A stretch of DNA of 64,000 bases from Acidipropionibacterium sp. (GCA_022647765.1 JALCLH010000001.1:124001-188000), one strand, 5' to 3'. Shown: positions 28,062-37,575, counted from the first letter of the stretch. Translations and numbers: made by a program. The notes: a model not told the origin generated them from the letters alone.

Positions 28062-29169
28062 GAACAGTCATCTCAATGCATATCCTCCGGTCCAGGGCGG
28101 GCGCGGCGCCCGGAATGCGGTCGCATCGTATTTCCGGCGTCGCCGGATCGACGCGGACCCGCAGTTGTGTCTGACCGCACCCGGCAGCAAGGCGATTCTC
28201 TACGGGCTGCTCGCGTCATTGCCCGGGGACGTTGTGCTCGCCCGGCCCTCCTGGGTGAGCTATGCGGCGCAGGCCGGAAGTCTTGGAAAGCGCACCGTGT
28301 GGTGCGACATTCCCGCCGCGACTGGGGGAATTCCGGACCCCGACCTGCTTCCGGAGGTACTGGAGCAGGCCCGCCGCGATGGTCGTGATCCGCGGATTCT
28401 CATTCTCACCTCTCCGGACAATCCGACCGGGACGGTGGCCCGCGCCGATCAACTTCACAGGCTCGCGCAGATCGCGGTCGATCACGATCTGACTGTCATC
28501 TCCGATGAGATATACCGGGACCTCGCATACGACCCCGATGAGTACACCAGCATTGCCGAGATCATTCCCGATCGCACCGTGGTGACCTCCGGGCTGTCGA
28601 AATCCCTTGCCCTGGGAGGTTGGCGGCTCGGCGTCGCCCGCTTTCCGGCCACCGCGGAGGGGGAGGCGCTCTACGACAGGCTCATCGCACTCGCCTCTGA
28701 GCTGTGGTCGGGGACGCCGATCCTCCTCGAAGCAGTCGTCGAGTACGCCTTCTCCGAGCCGGCCGATGTCGTCGAGAGGGTTGCCCAGAGCCGGAGGCTG
28801 CACGGCGCCGTCTCCCAGGCGATCTTCCGGATTCTGCGCTCGGCCGGCGCATCTGTCCGGCCTCCGGCGGGCGCCTTCTACCTGTATCCCACTTTCGCCG
28901 GCAGCGCCCTGGCGGAGCGGCTCGGAGTGCACACGGACGTCGAGCTCGAGGACGCCCTTCTCAGCACCGAACGGATCGGAGCGCTTCCCGGAAGCAGCTT
29001 CGGAGACCGCCCCGAGCGGCTCGGTCTCCGCCTTGTCACATCGATGGTCTACGGCCGGTCCGACGCCGAGCGGCTCGCAACTCTCCGAGCCACCGATCCG
29101 CTGCAGGCCGAGCCGGTGCGCTCCGCCCTGGAGGCGATCTCGGCGGCCTTCTCACCGGTCGATATGTAG
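28062..29169 (+). pseudogene. Class I/II aminotransferase, 3' fragment
   Basis: Continues as ANSHLNAYPPVQGGRGARNAVASYF. It carries the fold-type I PLP features: SPDNPTGT, SDEIYRDLAYD, the PLP-lysine region TSGLSKSLALGGWRLG, and GLRLVTSMVYG near the end. It resembles aspartate/aromatic aminotransferases, but the substrate cannot be given. Apart from the insertion the frame is undamaged, consistent with recent inactivation. A 7-bp hairpin follows the stop. Confidence 0.9.
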
Positions 29170-29170
29170 A

Positions 29171-29188
29171 GCTTGACGGTAGTCAAGC
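29171..29188 (+). terminator. Short hairpin after the aminotransferase
   Basis: GCTTGAC-GGTA-GTCAAGC, 2 nt after the stop, without a T run. Weak terminator candidate. The rest of the 157-bp gap to the convergent DUF222 gene is unremarkable. Confidence 0.4.
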
Positions 29189-29326
29189 ATGCGGCTATGC
29201 CGCGGGGCATGGCAGTACGCCGCGTGGTGTCGCGATATATGGGATATGTACCGGGTGCGCCTGCGCGTCGTGTGCGACGAGAGCGTGTGAAGGAAGCTCC
29301 TGCCGCGACGCCGTGAGGGCGTGTAT

Positions 29327-30724
29327 CTACGCTGCGGTCTCCATTCGGTCGGAGTTCTGGACGTCGGGGAGCCGGTGGGTGTGACCGTTGACCACCGCGA
29401 ACCGCTGACCGGTCGGAGAGGTCCACACATACAACCCCTGCACCGGCTGCTTCACTTTCCAGATCCCGGCGGTCTTCGCGCGGTGCTCCCGGCGCGACAG
29501 GGGACCCAGGTTCGAGATCCTCGTCTGCCCCGGCGGCCTTTGGCTGTCGGGTGTGCTGAATTTGAAGGGCTGGGTGTGGTCGAGGTCGCATGACCATGAC
29601 CTTCGTGAGGAGTACGGGAATATCGAGGTCTCCTCCCGCAGTTGCAATGCCATTCTCATCCGGTCGGGGATCTGGTAGGCGTCCACAGAGGGGTCGCCGT
29701 TCTGGTCGATGACCGGGATCACTCGCACCCGGAAATGACCGAGCAGGCGGGCGATGTCGGGCAGCAGGACCGGGCCCACATCACCACCCCGGGCCGCCAC
29801 GTGGGCGAGTTTCCCGGACCAGGTGTTGGGGTCGAGGTCTTCGGCCTGAATGTGGACCACGACATCGGCCAACGGGAGTTGCGGGGACGGATTCGCCGAC
29901 GAGGATCCGCCGATCCTTCCCGAGCCCACGCTTTCACCCCTCGTGGCCGGTGCGTCGCCCTCATCGCCAGCGTCGTGTCCACCGTCCTGGCTGGTCGGGC
30001 TATCGGGAAGGTACGGCGTGGCGAGCATCTCCAACGCCTGCGCCCGCAACAGCGGCAGGGGTTCGGCAGCCCCGTCAGCGATGAGGTGATCGGTGAGCCG
30101 TCCCAGGCTCGCCTGCAGTTGCAGCGCGGCCCCGGTGTCCAGTCTGGCGATCAGCCAGGAGGTGGAGTCTCCGTTGTGGCGGATCGCCACGTACCGCTCA
30201 TCCTGGGCCGCCCGGGCCTTCTCCCTGGCCAGCGCGGTGTCGGCGGCGGCGATGAGATTCAGCAGTTTCTTGGAGATCTTCGACCACGGGAGGATTCCCC
30301 ACCCGGAGGCGAGCTTCCGATCCACCGCCAGGACAGCGTCGAGGGATAGTTCGTGGCAGGTCCTGACGACTCTGCGGGCCTGCCACACCTCCAGCTTCAG
30401 GTCTTGGACAGCGGCCCACATGAGCGGATGGCGGGACCGCAGGCTGGCGACGTCATCCACGAGTGCCGAGGCTGCGGGGTCGGAGATTCCCAGGGTGGCG
30501 GCGACTTCCAGGGTGACGAATTCGCCCACCCTCCCGCCGCCGACATCTGCACGCTTCTCGGCGGCGGGATGGTCAATATCGAGGGCATTGGGGATCGGCC
30601 AGGTGTCGATCATGGTCAGGACCGCGTGGGCCTTGTTCACTTCGGCGCGTTGTCGCGCCTGTTCGGCGTCGGCCAGCGCGTGTCTGGCCTGCCGTATCGG
30701 ATCGGGCATCGGTTCGACTTCCAT
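29327..30724 (-). CDS. DUF222 / HNH endonuclease domain protein (13E12 type)
   Basis: Protein of 465 residues. The N-terminal DUF222 helical region (about 1-250, with ERYVAIRHNGDSTSWLIARL) is joined to a C-terminal HNH nuclease-like domain with CDLDHTQPF and NLGPLSRREHRAKT. Such proteins are abundant and repeated in actinobacterial genomes (REP13E12 family in mycobacteria) and often mark mobile regions; their targets are unknown. ATG at 30724 (MEVEPMPDP) is chosen because homology starts soon after. It lies at the right edge of the accessory segment. Confidence 0.85.
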   Translation of the reverse strand: MEVEPMPDPIRQARHALADAEQARQRAEVNKAHAVLTMIDTWPIPNALDIDHPAAEKRADVGGGRVGEFVTLEVAATLGISDPAASALVDDVASLRSRHPLMWAAVQDLKLEVWQARRVVRTCHELSLDAVLAVDRKLASGWGILPWSKISKKLLNLIAAADTALAREKARAAQDERYVAIRHNGDSTSWLIARLDTGAALQLQASLGRLTDHLIADGAAEPLPLLRAQALEMLATPYLPDSPTSQDGGHDAGDEGDAPATRGESVGSGRIGGSSSANPSPQLPLADVVVHIQAEDLDPNTWSGKLAHVAARGGDVGPVLLPDIARLLGHFRVRVIPVIDQNGDPSVDAYQIPDRMRMALQLREETSIFPYSSRRSWSCDLDHTQPFKFSTPDSQRPPGQTRISNLGPLSRREHRAKTAGIWKVKQPVQGLYVWTSPTGQRFAVVNGHTHRLPDVQNSDRMETAA

Positions 30725-30918
30725 GAACCAAGTCAAGCAGGCAGCACCGACAGTTTTCGGCAACAGTTGGGCGCAACACGCCCCATCCGGACAACCAATT
30801 TCTGGAAGTATTCTCAGCGACCCGACATCCGTGCACGAGTGGCTCGATGCACGTCCTTTTCACCATCGGGGGCTTCCCGATCCCGGCACTGCCCATCCAT
30901 GCGGAAAGGCGCCAGAAC

Positions 30919-30960
30919 ATAGCGGACGGGCCCGGTCGAAAGACCGGACCCGTCCGCTAT
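30919..30960 (-). terminator. Strong hairpin terminator for the sunset-domain gene
   Basis: Stem of 19 bp with one mismatch (30919-30937 with 30942-30960) and a GAAA tetraloop, 30 bp after the stop at 30990. There is no T run, but the stem is very stable. It occupies the 265-bp gap between two leftward genes. Confidence 0.7.
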
Positions 30961-30989
30961 GAACTGCGAAAATCGTGCAGCGATATCTC

Positions 30990-32024
30990 TCAGCGCTGCG
31001 CCTTGGTGAAGCCCGCGGCCTCGGCCGCGGCCTCGGTGGTGAACCACACATCGGCAATGGTGCGTTCGTAGCCGGCCGATCCGGGCACATGGAACTTCTT
31101 GGACCGGTCGTTGCCCTTGATGACGTATCCCTCGGGCGGCTCGTCGCCGACATAAGAGTCGTCGGCCGGGCTCTCCGCGGTGGTCTCAGTGTCCTCGGGG
31201 GCCGGTGCGCCCTCCTCGGTCATCGTCTCGTGGCCGGAGATGTCCTCGGTCGGCGTCTCCTCGACCGATGCTTCCGGGGCGGCATCGGCAGCGGGCTCCG
31301 GGGCAGTCGGCGTCTCCTCGGCAGGTGCCTCCGGCGTCTCCGCAGGTGCTTCCGGCTTCGGCTCGGCGGGGGCCTTCGGCGTCCAGGAGTAGGACTCGCT
31401 GGGCTCGCGGGCGGTCCATCCGTCATCGGATGAGGAGAGGAACTTCCGGGCGGCGATCACCCCGGCCACGCCGAGCGCGCCGAGAATGAAGAAGGTCTTG
31501 AGCACCTTGTGGCTCTTCTTCGGAGAGCTCTTGGCCAGCTCCTTGGAGGCGGACTTCTTCGCCTTCTTGGCGGCCTTCTTCGACAGCTGCGGAGCGTCCG
31601 AGGCGATCACGGCGTCGGCCGCCTTGACCGTCGCCTCCGCGGTCTGCCCCTTGAGGGCCGACAGGGCGGCCTGGCCGCGGCGGGTGGCCTCCTCGACAGC
31701 GGGGCTGCCGGCGACCTCGCGGGCCCGCTCCTCGAGCTCCGGCAGGACGTCCCTCTGGAAGGTCTCGTAGGCCTGCTTCACGGCCGGGACCACCTTCTGC
31801 TGGGTGACCTCCACCGCACCGGCCAGAGCCGGCTGCAGCTTCACCTGGGCGTCGGCAATGGCCTTCTTGCTGATGTCGGCGGCCTGGCCGGCCAGCGGCA
31901 CGGCCTTCTCCTGGGCGGCCTGGAGGTAGCTGGTGGCTTCGGCCAGGGCGTGGGCGGTCTGCTCCTTCGCTGAGGCTGCAGTGCTCTCGGCGGCCTTTCG
32001 CTTCGACTTCTTGGTGCAGGACAC
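30990..32024 (-). CDS. Membrane-anchored sunset-domain protein
   Basis: Protein of 344 residues. Residues 1-180 are Ala/Lys-rich amphipathic helix ([20 protein letters not shown]...), similar in texture to LEA/apolipoprotein-like repeats. One membrane helix follows ([19 protein letters not shown]), then a Pro/Glu/Ala-rich linker and a C-terminal module [23 protein letters not shown]... with a conserved Trp ([17 protein letters not shown]). The last part matches the actinobacterial sunset domain, of unknown function. The GTG start at 32024 has AGGAGGA upstream. Likely a surface or envelope-associated structural protein; role unproven. Confidence 0.75.
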   Translation of the reverse strand: MSCTKKSKRKAAESTAASAKEQTAHALAEATSYLQAAQEKAVPLAGQAADISKKAIADAQVKLQPALAGAVEVTQQKVVPAVKQAYETFQRDVLPELEERAREVAGSPAVEEATRRGQAALSALKGQTAEATVKAADAVIASDAPQLSKKAAKKAKKSASKELAKSSPKKSHKVLKTFFILGALGVAGVIAARKFLSSSDDGWTAREPSESYSWTPKAPAEPKPEAPAETPEAPAEETPTAPEPAADAAPEASVEETPTEDISGHETMTEEGAPAPEDTETTAESPADDSYVGDEPPEGYVIKGNDRSKKFHVPGSAGYERTIADVWFTTEAAAEAAGFTKAQR

Positions 32025-32211
32025 TGGTTCCTCCTGAGGGTGCGGTGGCTTGTGGTCAAGCACTTCCCACATTAATCGCTGTCAGCGCGCCACGACAGAG
32101 TTCGGCGCAACGTCTCCGCCGGCAGTCCGCGCCGATCCGGGCGGGCGAGTCGGTACTGTGGACCGGGAGATCGGTTTTCATCTCCACAACTCATCCCAGG
32201 AAGGCAGCCAC

Positions 32212-32727
32212 GTGGCCACATCTGCGACCCTGCACACCAATCACGGCGATATTGTTCTCACCCTGTTCGAGAACCAGGCGCCCAAGACCGTGAAGAACTT
32301 CGTCGGTCTAGCCGACGGCAGCAAGGAGTACATCGACCCGCTGACCGGGCAGAAGACCACCGGGAAGTTCTACGACGGCCTGACCTTCCACCGGGTCATC
32401 GAAGGATTCATGATCCAGGGCGGATGTCCGCTGGGCACCGGCACCGGTGGCCCCGGCTATCAGTTCGGCGACGAGTTCCACCCCGATCTCAACTTCGGCA
32501 AGCCCTACCTGCTGGCGATGGCGAATGCCGGCCCGGGCACCAACGGCTCCCAGTTCTTCATCACGGTGGCCCCGACCCCGCACCTCAATCGGCGTCACAC
32601 CATCTTCGGCGAGGTGGCCGATGACGACTCCAAGAAGGTCGTCGACGAGATCGCCAAGGTGCGCACCGGCCGGATGGACCGCCCGGTCGAGCCCGTCGTC
32701 ATCGAGAGCGTCGAGATCGCCGAGTGA
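32212..32727 (+). CDS. ppiA: Cyclophilin-type peptidyl-prolyl isomerase
   Basis: Cytoplasmic cyclophilin of 171 residues. It contains the catalytic Arg in [13 protein letters not shown], then [16 protein letters not shown] and RRHTIFGEV. The GTG at 32212 ([14 protein letters not shown]) has AGGAAGG upstream; the longer frame upstream is non-homologous. It precedes the rhomboid-like gene in the same direction. Confidence 0.93.
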   Translation: MATSATLHTNHGDIVLTLFENQAPKTVKNFVGLADGSKEYIDPLTGQKTTGKFYDGLTFHRVIEGFMIQGGCPLGTGTGGPGYQFGDEFHPDLNFGKPYLLAMANAGPGTNGSQFFITVAPTPHLNRRHTIFGEVADDDSKKVVDEIAKVRTGRMDRPVEPVVIESVEIAE

Positions 32728-32811
32728 CTCCGGGACGCCGGTCTCCACACCGCCGTGGGGGCCGGCGTCGTCATCCGGTGCTCTCGCGGCGAGCCTTTCA
32801 GGAGGATGTTG

Positions 32812-33459
32812 ATGAACGACAGGTGGTCTGAGCATCAGATCCGGCCCTCGCGGTCGGCCACTCCGGCCGCGATCGCGCTGGCGGCCGTGACCCTGGCACT
32901 GGCCCTCGCCTCGATGGTCGGACCGGTCGGCTACTGGCTGGCCGCCGGGGCCCACCCGCAGTTCGCCTTCCAGATATGGCGGCCGCTGCTCTACGCGCTG
33001 ACCACCGGTTCGATCCTGCAGGCGATCATCAACGCCGTCTTCCTGCTGCTCATCGGACGCAGCCTCGAGCCCATGCTGGGCTCCTTCGACTTCGCCGCCG
33101 TCTACCTGCTGGCCGGTCTGGGAGGGGCGACCGCGCTGTCGGTGACCGGCGTGCCGGTGTCCGTCTCCGGATCGATCTGCGGGATCTTCGGCATCCTAGC
33201 CGCGATGGCGGTGATCAAGTACCTGTCCCATCAGGACATCCGCGGCGACATCATCTTCATCGCGCTGTTCGTGATCTGGGGAATCCTGACCGGGGCCAAG
33301 GACTGGACCGCCGACATCGGCGCCGTGATCGTGGGAGCGCTGGTCGGCTGGATCTGGATCAGGACCCGATGGGCGAGCCGTCGCAGGGCCTGGCTGAGTT
33401 ACGCCGCCGTGGCGCTCGCCTGCTTCGCTGATCCTCGTCTGTGCTGCTGGGTCAAGTAG
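32812..33459 (+). CDS. Rhomboid-family membrane protein, probably catalytically inactive
   Basis: Protein of 215 residues with about six membrane helices. The nucleophile region is present as SVSGSICGIFG (GxSG-like serine). The helix that should carry the catalytic His (usually HLGG...G) reads ADIGAVIVGALVGW, with Asp instead of His. This would make it an inactive rhomboid relative. ATG at 32812 follows AGGAGG at a good distance. The C-terminus (DPRLCCWVK) looks unlike a membrane helix. It ends 10 bp from the convergent DnaQ-UvrC gene. Confidence 0.75.
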   Translation: MNDRWSEHQIRPSRSATPAAIALAAVTLALALASMVGPVGYWLAAGAHPQFAFQIWRPLLYALTTGSILQAIINAVFLLLIGRSLEPMLGSFDFAAVYLLAGLGGATALSVTGVPVSVSGSICGIFGILAAMAVIKYLSHQDIRGDIIFIALFVIWGILTGAKDWTADIGAVIVGALVGWIWIRTRWASRRRAWLSYAAVALACFADPRLCCWVK

Positions 33460-33469
33460 TCCCAGCTGC

Positions 33470-35182
33470 TCACACCTCCAGTCTGCCGGCGACCTGCCGG
33501 GCGAGTTCCTCGTCCAGAACCGCGCAGTGCGCCGGCCAGGACCACTCCCCGGTGACCTCGACCAGCCGGACCCCCGGCTCCTCCAGCCAGGACGCCACCA
33601 GCTCCGCCTCCTCCACCGAGCAGGCCGGGACGCCGGAGGGCCCGGCCGGCACGGTCTCGGCCTCCCGCCGCACCGCGTCGATCGTGGGCATCGGATCGAC
33701 CCCCGCCGGGCTGAGGGCCGCACCCGCCAGCCGTCCGTGGCGCACCACATGGATCTCCCAGCTGCGACGTCGTGCAGAATCACTGCTGGGACGCGCCGCG
33801 ACGATCTCCTCGCAGTCGGCCAGCGCCGCGATCCGGGCGCGACGCCGCGTGGCCCGCAGCACCAGATCGGCACGTTCGCGCACCTCGGCGGCCTCCTCGA
33901 ACCGCTCGGCCCGCGACAGAGCCGTGATCCGATCGGCCGCCCGGGCCACCAACAGCCGCAGGTCGACGGTCATCGCGATGCGGGCCAGCTCGACCGCGTC
34001 GCGGTGAGCCGAACTCTCCGGATGCAGGCAGGGCGCCGCACAGCGTCCCATCTCCGCCAGCGGGCAGCCGTGCGGATGGGACGCCGCCGATCCGGTGCAC
34101 TCGCGCACCCCGGTCAGCTCGCGCAGCCCCCGGCAGGCCTCCTCGGCCTGCCCCCGGCCGGTGAACGGCCCCCAGTACAGCCGGCCGCGACGACCGGCGT
34201 CGCGCACCACCGACAGCCTGGGGTGACGCTCCTCGGTCAGCGTCACCCAGACGACGCCGTCCTGGCGTCTGGATCGCCGGTTGTAGCGCGGCTGGTGGGC
34301 GTTGATGAGCCGCAGCTCGCGGACCCCGGCCTCCAGGGTGGTGGCGCAGGCCTGCGCCCGCACGCCGGTGGAGACCCGCACCATCTCGTCCATCCGGCGT
34401 CTGGTCTCCGAGGCGGTGAAGTACTGCCGGACCCGGCGGCGCACATTGACCGAGGTGCCCACGTAGAGCACCTCCGGGGAGCTGCTGCGCCGCTCGGAGA
34501 CGAACCAGTAGACGCCGGGGCCCTCCGGCAGCCCATCGGCCCAGACACGCTTGGAGCGGCGGGCGGCCGGCACGGCATGGGTCACCTCGAGCAGATCCTC
34601 CAGGGTCGTGACGCCCAGGTTGCCGACCCGCTCCAGGATGCCGTGCAGCACGTCGACGGTGGCGCGCGCGTCGTCCAGCGCCCGGTGGGTGGGGGAGGTG
34701 GCGGCGTGAAAATGCCGCGCCAGGGTGCCGAGCTTGAAGTCGTTGACCTCGTCGCGATGCAGGCAGGAGCGCGCCAGGGCCAGCGTGTCGACCACCGTGT
34801 TCCCGGGCCAGGGGCGCTCGTCGGCGGCGCAGGCGCGCTTCAGGAAGCCGATGTCGAAACGGGCGTTGTGGGCCACCAGCACGGTGCCGCGGCTGAACTC
34901 CAGCCAGCTCGGCAGCACCTGGGGCATCGTCGGCGCGGTGGCCACCATCTGGTCGGTGATGCCGGTGAGCAGCTGGACCGAGGCCAGGATGTGCGAACCC
35001 GGCCGCACCAGGGTCGACAGCTCCCCGAGACTCTCCCCGCCCCGTACCTTGACGGCGCCGATCTCGGTGATCGCGTCCGCGCTCCCGGTCCCGGTGGTCT
35101 CCAGGTCCACCACGCAGAAGGTGACGTCGTACAGGGGCGTCCCCAGGTCGTCGAAGGAGGGCTGCACGGCGGTCGCGGTCAT
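33470..35182 (-). CDS. DEDD 3'-5' exonuclease fused to UvrC-type GIY-YIG nuclease
   Basis: Protein of 570 residues. Residues about 15-185 form a DnaQ-like exonuclease with CVVDLETTG, AHNARFDIGFL and HRALDDARAT (the acidic residues of DEDDh). Residues about 215-300 form a UvrC-like GIY-YIG domain (GVYWFVSER...VLYVGTSVNVRRR). A helical UvrC-like C-terminal part with Cys residues (GCPLAEMGRCAAPC) and UVR-type helices follows. This is the Rv2191-type fusion, presumed to act in DNA repair. A TAGCGT hexamer ends 7 nt before the ATG. The neighbours match the conserved block. Confidence 0.9.
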   Translation of the reverse strand: MTATAVQPSFDDLGTPLYDVTFCVVDLETTGTGSADAITEIGAVKVRGGESLGELSTLVRPGSHILASVQLLTGITDQMVATAPTMPQVLPSWLEFSRGTVLVAHNARFDIGFLKRACAADERPWPGNTVVDTLALARSCLHRDEVNDFKLGTLARHFHAATSPTHRALDDARATVDVLHGILERVGNLGVTTLEDLLEVTHAVPAARRSKRVWADGLPEGPGVYWFVSERRSSSPEVLYVGTSVNVRRRVRQYFTASETRRRMDEMVRVSTGVRAQACATTLEAGVRELRLINAHQPRYNRRSRRQDGVVWVTLTEERHPRLSVVRDAGRRGRLYWGPFTGRGQAEEACRGLRELTGVRECTGSAASHPHGCPLAEMGRCAAPCLHPESSAHRDAVELARIAMTVDLRLLVARAADRITALSRAERFEEAAEVRERADLVLRATRRRARIAALADCEEIVAARPSSDSARRRSWEIHVVRHGRLAGAALSPAGVDPMPTIDAVRREAETVPAGPSGVPACSVEEAELVASWLEEPGVRLVEVTGEWSWPAHCAVLDEELARQVAGRLEV

Positions 35183-35189
35183 GGAGATT

Positions 35190-35195
35190 ACGCTA
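35190..35195 (-). promoter_or_regulatory. Candidate -10 (TAGCGT), leaderless
   Basis: Ends 7 nt before the ATG at 35182 of the exonuclease-UvrC gene. Confidence 0.4.
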
Positions 35196-35231
35196 GGGAT
35201 CGGCACCGACAGTTCTGTGGATGTCGGGCAG

Positions 35232-35260
35232 TTGCGTGGGAGCTGAACAACATCTAAGAT
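35232..35260 (+). promoter_or_regulatory. Promoter for the NlpC/P60 gene
   Basis: TTGCGT (35232-35237), 17-nt spacer, TAAGAT (35255-35260). This predicts a leader of about 48 nt before the GTG at 35315. Confidence 0.55.
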
Positions 35261-35314
35261 TTTCTCAGACGCTCGGACATCGGTCCGACAACGTCCGACT
35301 CGCGAGGAGAGAAC

Positions 35315-36475
35315 GTGGCACAGGATCGACAGACTGACGTGGCGTCGCGACGGTCCTCTTCTCTCAGGTCCCATCGGCTCGGCCACGGTCTCGTCGCGAT
35401 GGCGCTCAGCGGAGTCATCGTCGTCTCCGGTCTGATCGGCGGGCAGAGCGGTGCCGCCGCCACCCCGGACACGGTCTCCGAGGCCAAGGCGAATCTCGAC
35501 TCGATCCAGGCCCAGACCTCCAAGATCCAGGACAACTACACCAAGGCTCAGGCCGATCTCGACAAGGCCTCGAAGAGCCTCGCCACCGTCGACAAGGATC
35601 TCACCGCGCAGCGCGCGAAGGTCGAGAAGATGCGGTCGACTCTCAGCGTGCTGGCCGTCAACGACTACCAGAGCGGTGGCGTGAGCCTTACCGCGCGGTT
35701 GATCACCAGCGGCGACTCCACCCAATTCCTCTCCAAGCTCGCGACTGTGCAGAATCTCAACGATCGCACTCGCAGCGAGTTCCAGACCTTCCAGTCGCAG
35801 CAGGCGGTCCTCCAGGACCTGGAGCACAAGGCCGCCGCCGACAAGGCCACCATCAAGTCCAGCCGCGACGCGCAGGCGGTCCTGCTGAAGCAGGCGAAGG
35901 CCAAGCAGGGCGACGCGCAGAAGGTTCTCGACCGGCTCACCGCCCAGGAGCGCGAGCGCCTGGCCAAGGCTCAGGCAGCCGCGGCCGCCGCCGCGGAGGC
36001 TCGAGCCGCTGCCGCCGTCTCCCGATCGACGACCCGCCCGGCCGCGCCCGCGGGAACAGCCGGAGCCACCTCGACCACCGGCGCTGCCGCCGCGAAGACG
36101 GCGACCGTCGCCTCCGGTCCGGCCTCGGGCCGCGCCGCCACCGCGATGGCCTTCGCGATGTCCAAGGTCGGCGGCCCCTACGTCTACGGCGGCACCGGCC
36201 CGACCGGCTACGACTGCTCCGGTCTCACCCAGGCCGCCTGGGGCGCCGCCGGAGTGAGCCTGCCGCGCACCGCCGCCGAGCAGTTCGGGGTCGGCACCCC
36301 GGTCTCCATCGGCTCCCTGCAGCCCGGCGACCTGGTCTTCTACTACTCCGGGATCAGCCACGTGGCCATGTACATCGGCGGCGGGCGGATCGTCCACGCG
36401 GCCAACCCGAGTTCCGGGATCACCACCGGCTCGGTCGGCGAGATGCCGATCCAGGGTGCGAGGCGGGTAGGCTGA
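35315..36475 (+). CDS. Secreted NlpC/P60 peptidoglycan hydrolase with coiled coil
   Basis: Protein of 386 residues: signal peptide (VAMALSGVIVVSGLIGG...AAA), long coiled coil (about 50-225, RipA/PcsB-like), Ala/Thr-rich linker, and a C-terminal NlpC/P60 domain. The catalytic Cys lies in GYDCSGLTQAAW, the His in SHVAMYIGGG and the third polar residue in HAANPS. This D,L-endopeptidase type cleaves stem peptides during cell separation. The coiled coil probably keeps it inactive until activated, by analogy with RipA. GTG start with AGGAGAG upstream. It is adjacent to the cytochrome block, as in corynebacteria and mycobacteria. Confidence 0.9.
   Translation: MAQDRQTDVASRRSSSLRSHRLGHGLVAMALSGVIVVSGLIGGQSGAAATPDTVSEAKANLDSIQAQTSKIQDNYTKAQADLDKASKSLATVDKDLTAQRAKVEKMRSTLSVLAVNDYQSGGVSLTARLITSGDSTQFLSKLATVQNLNDRTRSEFQTFQSQQAVLQDLEHKAAADKATIKSSRDAQAVLLKQAKAKQGDAQKVLDRLTAQERERLAKAQAAAAAAAEARAAAAVSRSTTRPAAPAGTAGATSTTGAAAAKTATVASGPASGRAATAMAFAMSKVGGPYVYGGTGPTGYDCSGLTQAAWGAAGVSLPRTAAEQFGVGTPVSIGSLQPGDLVFYYSGISHVAMYIGGGRIVHAANPSSGITTGSVGEMPIQGARRVG
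36468..36473 (+). promoter_or_regulatory. Candidate -10 (TAGGCT), leaderless, inside the end of the NlpC gene
   Basis: Ends 6 nt before the GTG at 36480 of the glucokinase. The same hexamer precedes aroG and rarD. Confidence 0.4.
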
Positions 36476-36479
36476 CCCG

Positions 36480-37553
36480 GTGCTGAGCATCGGGATCGAC
36501 ATCGGCGGAACCAAGGTGGCCGCCGGTGTGGTCGACGAGGCCGGCACCATTCTGCGGCGTCTCCAACGGCCCACTCCCTCCAGGAGTCCGGCGGCCGTCG
36601 AGAACGCGATCGTCGAGTCGGTCGAGGAGCTGTCCCAGGGACTGGCCATCGGCGCGGTCGGTATCGGTGCCGCCGGATGGGTGGACACCGAGCAGGCGCT
36701 GGTGCGCTTCTCCCCGCACCTGGCATGGCGCAACGAGCCTCTGAGAGACCGTCTGATCAGCCGCATCTCCGTCCCGGTGCTGGTCGACAATGACGCCAAT
36801 GCGGCGGCCTGGGCCGAGTTCCGATTCGGCGCCGGGCGAGGATCCCGGGTGATGGTCTGCCTCACCCTCGGCACCGGCATCGGCGGCGCGCTGGTGATCA
36901 ACGGCCGACTGTTCCGGGGTCGGTACGGGATGGCCGGCGAGTTCGGCCACATAACCGTCGTGCCGGACGGGCACTGGTGCCCCTGCGGCAACCGCGGCTG
37001 CTGGGAGCAGTACGCCTCGGGCAACTCCCTGGTCCGCGACACCAAGGCACTGCTGGAGGAGGGTTCGCCGCGCGCCCAGGGACTGCTGGATCACGTCACC
37101 GATCGCGACCCGGCCAAGCTCATCGGACCCGACGTCACCGCCGCCGCCCTGGACGGCGATGAGCTGGCGGTCGAGCTCATCTCGGACGTCGGCTACTGGC
37201 TCGGTCGCGGGATGGCTGATCTGGCGGCGGCCCTCGATCCGGATCTGTTCGTCATCGGCGGCGGGGTCAGCGACGCCGGTGAACTCCTGCTGGCACCGGC
37301 GAGGTCGGCCTTCGGACGCCATCTCACCGGCCGCGGATACCGCCCGGTGGCCGAGATTCAGCACGCCCGGTTCGGGCCGAACGCCGGACTGATCGGCGCC
37401 GCCGACCTGGCCCGCCACTCCATCACCGAGCCGCCCGGCCCGGCGCGCGGATTCTGGCCCCGGCGTCGCACCCGCAGGGCGCGCCGGCCGATCTTCCAGA
37501 GCTTCGCCGAGGGATTCGCCCCCAGTGCGGACAGGCCCTCACCGGGCCGCTGA
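36480..37553 (+). CDS. glk: ROK-family glucokinase
   Basis: Phosphorylates glucose with ATP (or polyphosphate in some actinobacteria). It has GIDIGGTKVAAGV, the catalytic Asp in LVDNDANAAAWAE, GTGIGGALVINGR and the ROK zinc motif CPCGNRGCWEQYASG. The 357-residue product has a basic tail of about 40 residues (GFWPRRRTRRARRPIF) beyond the usual end near residue 318. The GTG start lies 4 bp after the NlpC stop, but a TAGGCT hexamer suggests its own leaderless transcript. Confidence 0.92.
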   Translation: MLSIGIDIGGTKVAAGVVDEAGTILRRLQRPTPSRSPAAVENAIVESVEELSQGLAIGAVGIGAAGWVDTEQALVRFSPHLAWRNEPLRDRLISRISVPVLVDNDANAAAWAEFRFGAGRGSRVMVCLTLGTGIGGALVINGRLFRGRYGMAGEFGHITVVPDGHWCPCGNRGCWEQYASGNSLVRDTKALLEEGSPRAQGLLDHVTDRDPAKLIGPDVTAAALDGDELAVELISDVGYWLGRGMADLAAALDPDLFVIGGGVSDAGELLLAPARSAFGRHLTGRGYRPVAEIQHARFGPNAGLIGAADLARHSITEPPGPARGFWPRRRTRRARRPIFQSFAEGFAPSADRPSPGR

Positions 37554-37569
37554 CCGCTTGGCACCGGGA

Positions 37570-37575
37570 TAATGT
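37570..37575 (+). promoter_or_regulatory. Candidate -10 (TAATGT) for the acyltransferase gene
   Basis: Would start transcription near 37582, leaving a leader of about 47 nt that includes AGAAGGGA before the ATG at 37629. Confidence 0.35.

Noticed and set aside
33390..33480. Frameshift at the 3' end of the rhomboid-like gene
   Set aside because: The hydrophilic end (DPRLCCWVK) is odd, but shifting the frame runs on into the antisense of the nuclease gene without a sensible stop; evidence too weak.
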